From Corydoras sp. C115 (lineage: Eukaryota > Chordata > Actinopteri > Siluriformes > Callichthyidae), in contig JAFMOC010000432.1 in NCBI GenBank assembly GCA_019802505.1, positions 190,001 to 254,000 of the forward strand: 64,000 bases of DNA, in the 5' to 3' direction. The notes beneath the pieces are model-generated. The model made no database searches and had not been told where the DNA came from. It saw nothing but the letters and a program-made list of their open reading frames with translations. The first letter of the stretch is position 1. The number at the start of each line of letters is the position of its first letter. Shown here piece by piece: positions 30,501 to 41,058 of the stretch. Both the position numbers and the translations under genes were made by a program.

Positions 30501-32683
30501 AACAGGTTTTATTAATATTATAATGTTGTATTTGTCTATTGTGTTTCAGGACGGTTGAAGGTGAGTTTAATGGTATTTGGAAGAAAGGTCAAGCGTGTGT
30601 TCAGTTGGCCAGGATCCTGCAGTATCTGGAGTGTCCTCAGTGAGTGACCAAAACAATTTAATGTGCTTTTAATTATTACCCAGTGGAATTTCTTTATGGA
30701 GAGTTTGATCAGCTGCAGCTGTTGCTTATCCGTCTTTAGTTCAGATTGTTCCCTGATTTCACACTGTTTTAATAAAGATGTCGGTATAAAGGGGTTTTAA
30801 CTTTCTGTACTGAATATACTCTCAGTTTGTACAAGTGTACCCTCTTTATAGATCGTTTAAGACGTTTCAGAGCTTTGTTCTGTGGGATGCTTTATAATAA
30901 GACACACGAGCAGAACGACAATTACATCAAAAGTTCAAATATCTCAGTAAATAAAGAAAAGGAAATTGTTTTATTATAAAGATTTGTTAAAGGTTGTGAG
31001 GTTACATGGTAATGAATATAAAAGGCAATTCGGTTAAAACTAATTTCTATTTCTTTTGTCCTCAGATATTTACGGAAGGCTTTCTTCCCAAAACACAAGG
31101 ACCTGCAGTTTGCTGGTTGGTGTGTCTTCTGTACCTTTTTTATACATACTGAGTGTATATAGATTTACGGTGCTGTTTTGCTTTAGGTTTGTTGAACCCT
31201 CTGGACAGCCCACACCACATGCGCGTCGATGAAGAGGCCGAGTACAGAGAGGGCGTGGTTATGAATCGGCCGACCAAAGTGGGCAAAGGGTCTTTCGTCG
31301 ATTGTGGGATGAGGAAGGTACGTGCTGCTATATTTTTTTTGGGTTTTTTGTTTTTTGTTTTTCTAAAAACCAGTCAAATAAAAGTAATCTTTCTGAGATT
31401 ATGTTATATATATACTAATAATATTTTTGTTTGCAGGAGGTAAAAATAGACAAACAGCTTCAACCCGGTCTCAGAGTGACGGTCCGACTTAATAAAAAAC
31501 AAAACCCAGGTCAAACCGATGGCTTCATTTTGTATCTCTATATTTGAAAAGTATTAGAAGGTAATTGGATGTGTGTGTGCAGAGAGCAAGATGTACAGTG
31601 GGGTGGTGGTGGCTCCTCACGTTCCCAGAAGCGAGGGTGGACTATACTGGGGCTACACCGTCCGGCTCGCGTCATGTCTCAGTAAGCCTCCCTACATTCA
31701 GTAAAAATATTTTCAGTACAGATATCATCTGATGGCTGCAGTTGTAGCTAAAAAAAAAGTAAACTGTGTGGAGGTGAGCGCGTGGTGTGTATTTCAAATA
31801 TTACTCTTCTAAATGTTTTCTAAAAATTTTTTTAGGTGCTGTTATGACGGAGTGTCCCTTTAAAGACGGCTACGATCTCACTATAGGAACATCAGAGAAG
31901 GGGAACAGCGCCGATCACACCACTCTACCACATTTTAGGTAAACCTGTGATATATTAACGAGCCCTGTATGTTATGTTTATTCATCATTTCATTTCATAA
32001 TCATTTAGTCGGGTGTTTTAGGCTTTAGGTGTTTTTAGGTACATTTTTTCTGCAGTTACAGATACAGGTTAGTATAAAAAGCTTTTTTAAAAATAGAGTA
32101 TTTAAATAGATTTAAAACTTTTGTATCAATGTGTAATTAGTGACTATACCTGTAAAACTTTAAATGGGGGCAAAAAAAATCCTAAATGTTAAAATTTGCT
32201 TAAAAAAACCTGATTTTAACCTCACTGAGTGATCTAAAGGTCGTTATCATTTAACACGGATGTCTTGTATGTTAAATAATATTAAAGTAGATCATGTGAC
32301 CTGTTTTGGTTCTTGTACTTCAGTCTTTTTTGTTGTTGATTGCCGTCGTTCTGCTCTTTTGGTGTTAGACACATGCTGGTGGTGTTCGGGGGGCTGCAGG
32401 GTCTGGAGGCCAGTGTTGATACTGATCCTAATCTGGACGTGAGCGATCCCGCCGTGCTCTTCGACCTCTATCTCAACACCTGTCCCGCTCAGGGCAGCCG
32501 CACCATCCGAACTGAGGTGAGCGCCGCCAGCGATAAACCTAATACTTAAAACCGAATCGCGGCTGCTCCGTTAATTAATTAATTAATTAATTAATCAACC
32601 GTTTTCTCCTACAGGAGGCCATACTGATCTCCCTGTCATCGTTACGACACAAAATCTCCACAGAGATGAGCGCTGATCCGTAG
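27565..32683 (+). CDS. spout1: SPOUT domain-containing RNA methyltransferase 1 (CENP-32)
   Basis: A SPOUT-fold putative SAM-dependent RNA methyltransferase, also known as CENP-32 at spindles and kinetochores. Exons: 27565..27609, 29527..29566, 29945..30061, 30194..30353, 30550..30639, 31066..31115, 31187..31317, 31437..31509, 31583..31681, 31836..31938, 32369..32516, 32615..32683 (374 residues; human 376). A short Lys-rich N-terminus (MEGSAPKKIKASSEE) and a Lys/Glu coiled-coil-like segment (30 to 70) precede the catalytic fold, with LYTVSVALPGSVLDNAQSPE, ECPQYLRKAFFPKH, LLNPLDSPHHMR, GLYWGYTVRLASCLS, LVVFGGLQGLEA and the SAM-pocket region TCPAQGSRTIRTEEAILISL. The start ATG opens a 15-codon exon; intron 1 holds an hAT remnant and a SINE fragment. 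Confidence 0.97.
27955..28897 (-). mobile_element. hAT-Charlie-type transposon remnant
   Basis: 943 bp with inverted ends CAGTGATTCTCAA and TTGAGAAGCACTG, and a perfect 8-bp target duplication AACTAAAG (27947-27954 and 28898-28905), the hAT hallmark. The minus strand encodes a decayed BED-finger N-terminus: KVYASLGFTVTEVGDEERPA then CLLC, a stop, then TLHPNHTDKPLEF and LIEDVTRTASNYNAL. C-runs near both ends are expanded. It is a non-functional internal-deletion copy in spout1 intron 1. Confidence 0.93.
28907..29173 (-). repeat. SINE copy 18, tail-truncated
   Basis: Reversed copy that starts at CATGCCCATCCAGGGG one base after the hAT target duplication and is complete at the head end. About 45 bp of the body are missing. 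Confidence 0.95.
29683..29803 (+). repeat. SINE copy 19, internally deleted
   Basis: Forward fragment in spout1 intron 2: CCCCATCTGGGTGGAG is joined directly to CTGCGCCCGAGATG, losing about 150 bp, then the intact tail. Confidence 0.95.
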
Positions 32684-34102
32684 ATTAGAACAACAGCGAG
32701 AGCTGGACTTTATCATGTTCATATTTGTACAATTATTTTGTTCGTCTGAAAGAAGACAAATTCCACAGTGGTTTTATATTTTTATGTTAAATTTAACTTT
32801 ATTTACACAAAATGTACAGAACTTTCATAAAGACAGACATAATAAATAAATACACCATAAAAATACTGTAATGTAATTAATTTTTTTTTTTTTCACTGCC
32901 CAGTCCTAAAGTCCTGTCCGTATTTGCTCTACAATGGAATCAACGTTTACTTTGAACTCAGAGCCACGCCTCGGTAGATTCCGAGTGCACAGGAATTTAG
33001 GAAGTGTTTGATGTAACACTTTAATACTTTTAGTAAAATAATTCTTTCTTTTTTGTTTGTTTTTATTTTAGAATACTGTGGTAAGTTTCAGAATACTGAT
33101 GACTGCCGAGGAACGATTTATAATGTGTAATAATAATAAAAATATATATTGTCAGCATATTTTAGTGCAAAAATCTGTAAATAATATATACGATTAAAAA
33201 AAAATTACAGAATTAGTGCGTTCATTACTTGATTCTTTGCATGCCGTGTACGATACTGAGTTCTATAAAGCGATTGCTTTAACGCCGTTTCGTTTTATGT
33301 GCACAAACCTATTGCGTGACTCCAGACAGATAGATGGACATAAGTGTAAAAATGTGAAAGCTCAGGTGTAATGACGGGACTTATTTTGATAACGATCTTC
33401 AGATCTGGCCTTAAATCTCTAGGATGAAAAGTATGTGGACAGCTAACCCGCTCTCACTGTTCTGGTAAACCTTTCTGATTCTGAATTGCATCAGTGGCAC
33501 TCACCTAATTAAAGACGTGTCGCTGAGGAAAAGCCCAGCCGCAATCAGAGTTCTAATTTTCATTTAAAGGCTTGTAATTGTCTAAAATGCATTTTGGCAT
33601 GCAGTTACTTTAACAATAGTCTACACAGGCATTAAGAAAAAAAACAGGGCGTGTCCTCATACCTTCGACTAAAATGTATGAAAATACAAAACCGGTCAAA
33701 AGATTGTTCGAGTCGTGACCAGACGTGTTCCGGCAGTATGAACTGAGTGATGCTTTCCAGCAAACTGACACCATCTCATTGGTTGGTCAGGTTTAAAAAG
33801 TCAAGGTAAGGATTATATTTATATGATCTCCGTCGGACGACGAGCTGTTGTTGATAGATTGAACTAAAACTGGTTGTTCATGTTGTTTTTGTTTAAGTCT
33901 GACGGCCATGTCACTTTTATGTGTATTTGTCGTTGATTTTGTTGATGGAGCTTTGTAATTAATTAATTTTTCTGCACAGGAATGTCCGCATCCTGGATTA
34001 TTTTGACGCTGTGTTAATAATAAATCTTATCGTTTCTATTTTAACTCACTTTTTGGGCCAGTCTTTTTTTTTTCCCCCCCAAGGAACAGCTCTGGCCACT
34101 TC
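32684..34102. other. spout1/st6galnac6 convergent 3' region
   Basis: Contains the spout1 3' UTR with AATAAA at 32841-32846 and the st6galnac6 3' UTR on the other strand. The rest is unique AT-rich DNA with no recognised element. Confidence 0.5.
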
Positions 34103-37100
34103 TCACCACGTTGGGTGCATGAAGGTGATGTTGTAGAGTTTGGCCCAGTGAGCAAACACCTGTTTTTCCGTGATGAAGCGGTGGTGGTTTCCACGACGAC
34201 CCCTTTCATGTTGCAGGTAAGTCACACACTCATCGGATCCCCTGGGTTTGTAGTAGTGATACGGCATTCGCTTCGGCTGAAGTCGCCTTCTACGTAAACA
34301 TAACAAAATTAATCTTGGATCTCCAAAATACAGCAGAAATTATGTACAGCTATGTGGAACTGACCATCAGTGTTGGACACCTTCCTTTTTTTAAGTTGTG
34401 GACATATGAGTACAGAACGTATTAAAATGATGTAAAAGCAACAACTGGAAAGGCTTAAATCAAAATGTTGCAAAGGGTGCTCTTTGACTCTCTTCAAATC
34501 CCATTGAACAGACCCCCCCCCCCCCCCCATATATTTGACCATTGGTAGTATAAAAGTGAACAGTGCAGATGAGTTGAAATATTTAATAATTATATTCACT
34601 GTTAATTATATTCAATCTTCCGCTTTATCCTCTATTAGGGTCGCGGGGGGGGGGGGGGGGGGGGGGCATCAAGGGGAGAACGTTTCAGGCTCTGGGCAGA
34701 TACACCCAGAACAGGATGCCAATCTACACACTCACACAAACAAACTCTACATGGGGCAATTTGAAGAACTCAATTGACTTGATCCATGTTTTTGGACTGT
34801 GGGAGAAAACCCACGCCGACCCGGGGAGAACATGCAAACTCCACCCAGATGGGGATTCGAACTGGGAATCCCTAGAGCTGAGAGGAGAACATGCCAACCA
34901 CTAAGCCACCGTGCCGCCCCTTAATTAGAACTGATTTTTTTCATCCTATATATTTAGTAGAACTTTTTTTAAGAATACTCTCAGGAGAGTTAATCGTCTC
35001 GGGTTTTGGACCCCAAAACAAGGTTTGTCCACAAACGTTTGACCATCTATGGTTTAAAAGTGATGTGAACAATATATAAAAGATAATCATTCTTTATTAA
35101 TGTTGCAGTGCATTGCTGATATTCATCAACACCACGGTTACAGTGGGCAGAATGCTAATCGTTGTTTTTATGTGCTTTTAGACAAAATGGAAAACTGCCA
35201 AAGTGTGTGGAACAGTGTGTGCTTTCAGACATCCCAGCAACAAAAAAAAGTCTTACCCACAGTGATTGGGAGACACCATCCCATAAACCTTAATGTTGTC
35301 ACAAATTTCAATGGCGATGACCATGGTGAACCAGCCGGTGCTCAGCCAGGACTGAGACATCTTTCTGTGAAATCGGAAAGAGATCAGAAACGGAGGTGGG
35401 ATTATTAATCATTCTTATGGTTTGTGGTTCTGGCAATTTAAATGTATAACCTTAAATTCAGTGTGTACTGAATAGCGATGCTGGTTTTAATGTGTTCCCC
35501 TAAAAAGCAAACTGTCCCGCGTTGTGACCAATATTCATAAGTGTAACCAAATATCCTGATCTTCCTGAAGAAAATCTAATAAAAAAAAAAACTAATTTGT
35601 TTTAAATGTAAATAATATACAGCCTAAAGAAATAATTAACTACTAAGAAAACATAAACCTATAAGAGAATCATTACATACATGTGGTGATTATCAACTAA
35701 CAAATCAGGGAAATCCAACAACAACACGTTTGAATGATTATCTTCTAATGAATAATTGTACCTTTTGTGTTAATATTGTGCAGTCTTGTTAATTTGGCTG
35801 ATTTGTTTTCACCCTGTCAATAATAATCCAGCTTGCTGTATTTAATCATGTGTCTATAGATCAAAAAATAGTACAAAGTACCTGTCCCGTCCTGTCTCTT
35901 TTTTAAAGAGAACATCAAACTTGCGCATTTTGTTGGGTGTGACGGTAAACGTGGACAGATTGCTGTAGGTGGCAGCAACACGTTGGAGGAGCTTGTACAG
36001 GGCCCCCTTGGCATTGGGGCCTATCTTGGTATAAGGCCCCCAGAAAATAATAGACAGTCCTTCTGTGCAGTTAAGGAACTCCTGAGGTTTTCGTATGAGA
36101 TGAGCGACGCTGGAATGAGCAACCACCCGAAGAGTTGTCCTGTTACCCACGTCGGCTTCAAACCCAGAGGTGGGTGCATCGTTCATGCGGATTACGCAAT
36201 CTGCACGGTCTATCTCTGCCCCGGCACCACTGTTTAACACGTGGCTTGAGCTGGTCACCAGTGCACACTGGTTACAGTGTAGGGTCATGCTCTGAAAGAT
36301 CACGTCATGAGAATTAATAACATCATTAAGCTCAGAGATCGAATCTTTTGAGTCTTAGTCCAGAACTTTTACCTTGTTTCCAGAAATGGACACATAACTG
36401 TCTTTTCCAGCCATTTTCTTCAGGTCTGTAATTTTGGTGTTGCTCGTGAACACGGCCACTTTAAAGTTTCTATAATCCTCGTGTTCACTGTTGGAGTTGT
36501 AGAGGATCAGGAGGGTGGTGATGAGGAAAACCGCTCCAAATACAGCCAGTCTGTGGCTGTGGTGCCTCTGCTGAAAGAGCAATGATATTATAATGTCCAA
36601 AACAAAAAGGGACACTTTATTTAAAAGCTTTAATAATCACATTTAAATTCATTGCTAACTCTTGTTGCCAATTTCAAATCATTTTTTAGGTCCATAACTG
36701 TTATTCTACTGTACTTATCTCTTGGCAATAGAATTTTTGGGACAAAAATATGAGGATTGTTTAGTGGTTGGGATGAAACACTCCTAAACTTTTCATTCAT
36801 TCATTATCTCCCGCTTTATCCTCTATTAGGGTCGCGGTGGGGTTCCCCCATGCCCATCCAGGGGAGAACGTCTCGGGCGCTGGGCAGATACACCCAGGAC
36901 AGGGCACCAATCTATCGCTGGGCACACACTCACTCACACAGACACACTCTATATGGGGCAATTTTGAGAATTCAATTGACATGATCCATGTTTTTGGACT
37001 GTGGGAGGAAACCGGAGAACCCGGAGGAAACCCACGCAGACACGGGGAGAACATGGAAACTCCACCCAGATGGGGATTCGAACCGGGAATCCCTAGTGCT

Positions 37101-37385
37101 GAGAGGCGAACATGCTAAACTACTAATCCACCGTGCCGCACTCCTAAACTTAATTTGGTAAAAGCTGGTGTTTACATTGAAGCACACAAAGATGTCACAA
37201 ACACAATTTAGTGGTAGCACTGAAAAGGTTTTCTTTCTTTCTTTCTTTCCTGCTGGGATGTCTTTTTTATTGCTGTTTTACACTGAGTGCAGCGTCTTAA
37301 AACGCACTTTATTCTTCATTTTAATTCACTCACTTAAGTCCCAACATTTTGGCCATAAATCTATAATTCTTACCTTTTCCCGCAT
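34103..37385 (-). CDS. st6galnac6: Alpha-2,6-sialyltransferase ST6GALNAC6-like
   Basis: A type II Golgi membrane enzyme that transfers sialic acid from CMP-Neu5Ac in alpha-2,6 linkage to GalNAc of glycolipids/glycoproteins. Minus-strand exons: 37374..37385 (MREK), 36373..36570, 35882..36291, 35257..35364, 34103..34289, giving 304 residues. Features: a signal-anchor (LAVFGAVFLITTLLILY), sialylmotif L beginning CALVTSSSHVLNSGAG and including IRMNDAPTSGFEADVG, sialylmotif S (SWLSTGWFTMVIAIEICDN), the HYYKP motif III, and the VS motif HHRFITEK. DECVTYLQHE and NITFMHPTW follow ST6GALNAC6 rather than ST6GALNAC4. The acceptor at 36567/36570 is a CAGCAG tandem site, so one Gln may be optional. The four-codon first exon is inferred from frame and donor only. 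Confidence 0.88.
34611..34918 (-). repeat. SINE copy 20
   Basis: Reversed copy in the last st6galnac6 intron, with the longest G-run in the window (about 22) at the internal site and a short deletion before CACGCCGAC. Confidence 0.95.
36792..37138 (-). repeat. SINE copy 21, full length
   Basis: Reversed copy in st6galnac6 intron 1, with a perfect 13-bp target duplication CACTCCTAAACTT (36779-36791 and 37139-37151). Confidence 0.97.
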
Positions 37386-37944
37386 CCCTATTCTCCTGCC
37401 TCTGATCCAATATCACATGATGGAATGAAAACCATGTGACTAAAAAAAAGGGAAAACAAAAACACATATCAGAAATGTTGACCTAATTCATAGATTTAGG
37501 ACTTTTTATTCTAATGTAGCCCAAAATAAAGTGGTTGGTTGTTCTTAATACACAGAACACATCTGTGTGTTTAATAAGTGTTGGGTGCCTGACTGCAGAA
37601 ATTTTTTATTTCCAACCCATTTATCATTATTTTAATAATAATAATAATAATAATAATCATCATCATAATACAAAAATATTTTTCACAATATTATACATTA
37701 TACATATTTTCATTAACAAACGATTTAGTATTTTAAAAATGCACTACTTATTAAATGTATGCCTCTTAATCACATTATCTGTTTTAAAAGTAAAATCAAG
37801 CAATGACACATTTATTATTTAATATACCTGTTTTTTTTCATATAGGTTAAATGCAGAAAGTCGGTAAGTGATGCAGCATTTTATAGAAATGTAAGAAATG
37901 TAATGTTTTTGCATAAATCATGTACATATTCAGCCATATAGACA

Positions 37945-38294
37945 TTCATTCGTTCATTCATTATCTTCCGCTTTATCCGCTATTAGGGATCTAAATAGAA
38001 CAACATGGGGGGGGTTCCCCATGTCCATCCAGAGGGGAACGTCTCGGGCGCTGGGCAGCTAGACCCAGGACAGCACCAATCCATCGCTGGGCACACACTC
38101 ACTCACACAGAAACACACACTCTATATGGGGCAATTTGGAGAACTCAATTGACTTGATCCATGTTTTTGGACTGTGGGAGGAAACCCACGCGGACACGGG
38201 GAGAACATGGAAACTCCACCCAGATGGGGATTAGAACCGGGAATCCCTAGCGCTGAGAGGAGAACGTGCCAAACCACTAAGCCACCGTGCCGCC
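37945..38294 (-). repeat. SINE copy 22 (left of a same-site pair)
   Basis: Reversed copy upstream of st6galnac6. Both it and copy 23 are bounded by the same 12-mer GCCATATAGACA (37933-37944, 38295-38306, 38643-38654). It carries a small insertion (ATCTAAATAGAACAACAT) at the G-run. Confidence 0.97.
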
Positions 38295-38306
38295 GCCATA
38301 TAGACA

Positions 38307-38642
38307 TTCATTCATTCATTATCTCCCGCTTTATCCTCTATTAGGGTTGCGGTGGGGTTCCCCATGCCCATCCAGAGGAGAACGTCTCGGGCGCTGGGCA
38401 GATACACCCAGGACAGGACGCCAATCCATCGCTGGGCACACACACACACTCTATATGGGGCAATTTGGAGAACTCAATTGACTTGATCCATCTTTTTGGA
38501 CTGTGGGAGGAAACCGGAGAACCCGGTGGAAACCCACGCGGACACGGGGAGAACACGGAAACTCCACCCAGATGGGGATTCGAACCGGGAGTCCCTAGTG
38601 CTGAGAGGAGAACATGCCAAACCACTAAGCCACCGTGCCGCC
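38307..38642 (-). repeat. SINE copy 23 (right of a same-site pair)
   Basis: Reversed copy that differs from its left neighbour at many positions, including the lack of that neighbour's insertion, so it is not a recent copy of it. Confidence 0.97.
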
Positions 38643-38989
38643 GCCATATAGACAGTTTTATATATTTATAGAGAGACTGTATTTGTGCAACCGAAAACGA
38701 AATGAATGAAATTAAATTAAAATTAAATGAAATGAATGAATGTCGCGATGTTGTTGTTGTTTTTCAGAATTGGTATAAAATTAAATTGGTGTAGAATACA
38801 GAGCGCGAGCCTGAAGGTAAAGCTCGAACATCAGCGCAAATGCAAACCGAATACACCACCTGTCTGCTCTGCTTTAACGTTGATTCCGTTTGGTTTTGAT
38901 GATGTTATTATTATTATTGTTGTTATTATTGTTTTGTTGCTCACCGGTTCGGTCGGGTTCGCGGTGCTCCGCGGCGGCTCGTCGATAAC

Positions 38990-39080
38990 GTTGGCTTCAG
39001 ATCCTCGAAGGCCTGTTGTTTACTGCCGTCCAATCAGCGTCGAGCGTGGGCGTGGCTTGCTTATCTTGCGTCATTAACGC
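38990..39080 (-). promoter_or_regulatory. Possible st6galnac6 promoter
   Basis: A CpG-richer stretch with a CCAATCAGCG box (near 39029) and GGGCGTGG 1.6 kb upstream of the first coding exon. No other gene start is nearby on this side. No transcript evidence is available. Confidence 0.35.
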
Positions 39081-39253
39081 GATCGTCAATAAATTTCCTT
39101 TAGAAACTAAAAAAACGGTCAACTGTTTATTGACGCGTTAAAACGGTTTATTTTGCACACAATGCAACATGCGGTTGCATTCGACGGTGACGTTTTCGCT
39201 TCAGTGACTTTTATTAATAACTATCTTTAAAAGCAAAAATGTTACAACAGGCC

Positions 39254-39342
39254 TGAAATAAATGTAGTACGAGTGAAATATACACCTGACTTCCATCGCT
39301 TTACTGGTGGAATATTTTGTAATAAGGTTTTGTTTTATATTC
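39254..39342. repeat. Left copy of an 89-bp direct duplication flanking a SINE
   Basis: TGAAATAAATGTAGTACGAG ... TTTTATATTC is repeated at 39676..39764 with two mismatches, with SINE copy 24 exactly between. Confidence 0.97.
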
Positions 39343-39675
39343 ATTCATTCATTATCTCCCGCTTTATCCTCTATTAGGGTCGCGGTGGGGTTCCCCATGC
39401 CCATCCAGGGGAGAACGTCTCAGGCGCTGGGCAGATACACCCAGGACAGGACGCCAATCTATCGCTGGGCACACACTCACTCTATATGGGGCAATTTTTG
39501 AGAATTCAATTGACTTGATCCATGTTTTTGGACTGTGGGAGGAAACCGGAGAACCCGGAGGAAACCCACGCGGACACGGGGAGAACATGGAAACTCCACC
39601 CAGATGGGGATTCGAACCGGGAATCCCTAGCGCTGAGAGGAGAACATGCCAAACCACTAAGCCACCGTGCCACCT
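39341..39675 (-). repeat. SINE copy 24
   Basis: Reversed copy lying between the two 89-bp repeats. No ordinary 10-15 bp target duplication is visible besides them. Confidence 0.97.
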
Positions 39676-39764
39676 TGAAATAAATGTAGTACGAGTGAAA
39701 TATACACCTGACTTCCATCGCTTTACTGGTGGAGTATTTTGTAATACGGTTTTGTTTTATATTC
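39676..39764. repeat. Right copy of the 89-bp direct duplication
   Basis: Matches 39254..39342 except for AATATT/AGTATT and AAGG/ACGG. Confidence 0.97.
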
Positions 39765-41058
39765 TTGAATCAAATGTTAATGAATCCGTGTGACGCTCGT
39801 TATTAACGATAATCGTTCAATTAATTAAGTAGCCTGAGTTTATTGTGTAGTCACAGAGGGAATCAACGGGAGGTTTTACAGATGTTCTTTATTCAGTCGT
39901 TGGTACATTGTAAGAATCCTGTAGGTACTGACACTGATGCGTTTATTGTAATATAAAAGTACAGCAGGTTTGCAGACATGCACACCGACGGCAAAGTTTA
40001 TAACATAACGCACCCTAAAAATGCAAAACTAAAAGCATCTGGGGTACAGAACAACAAACGCAACACGTGCTTAAAGAAGGCAGATGAAATAAAATAAAAA
40101 TAATTAAAAAGCTCTCACAGGAACATGTGGATCTGAACGTGATTGAGCAGCTCAAATAAAGGAGCTCTAACACATACTTCCAACAAATCCTGAAGATTTT
40201 AAGTGCAATTATAACATTTATTTGGCTCAATACTCTTTCAGAAATAACAATGCTCTATAATAACATGTAGAAGTCATGAAATGTCCCCAAAATGTTAAAT
40301 TTCTAAAGTAGTGTCTGCACTAAAAAAAAAAAAAAGTTATTTTTTTCACTCACAGTTGGAAGAAAAGCAATTTAAAAAACCACTGAAGCACAACGTGCCA
40401 AATGTTTATGGCTTTCTTTGGTTTCACAAGAACATGAGGCATATGTTAGGACTACATTCTCATCGGTTTAAACAACATTTGTTTTAATACAACTGAATTT
40501 GTGCAACGCAACTAAAAATAAATCCTCATGCAGCGCTGTGTTTCACCTGCAACACTTAGGATGCTTACAGTGCTCGGTCTGTAAACAATTACACATTGAA
40601 AGCATCTGCAAGAACATTTTAATAGATGTCTTTTCCAGTTGTCTCTTGTTCTTGTCTAATTAGTTTGTGATTTCATGATTTCTGCTCTACATTTGGCATT
40701 TAAGACTTAAAGTTATATTGATGATGCAGTTCTAATATTTTATAGAGGTCACATGTCCAGTAATTCCACACGGCACCTGTTGGCTCAGGTAACCTTGTTG
40801 TCATGTTATCTCTTGATTTGAGGGAAAAGATTCCTTGATGGCTGTCTTACTACTACCTGAAATTTATTTTAATATATATACTTTATTTGAGTAAGGTCAT
40901 ATAATCATATACAAATGATCAAGTAAAAAAAAATCACAAACTAGCAGCTAAATTCCCTACAGACTCCCTACAAAGCAATACCAGCAATTATATAATCTGA
41001 AAATATGTTTTAAAAAAACATCAGTGTAAAACATTCCTTTAGTTTACATCCATCAGGT
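39765..41058 (-). other. Probable long 3' UTR of st6galnac4 and spacer
   Basis: About 1.3 kb of unique AT-rich sequence downstream (minus strand) of the st6galnac4 stop. No open exon or repeat is recognised. Confidence 0.45.

Noticed and set aside
38736..39077. 113-aa open frame near the st6galnac6 promoter
   Set aside because: Low-complexity Val/Ile run from a TTATTATTG tract; no recognisable family or splice structure.
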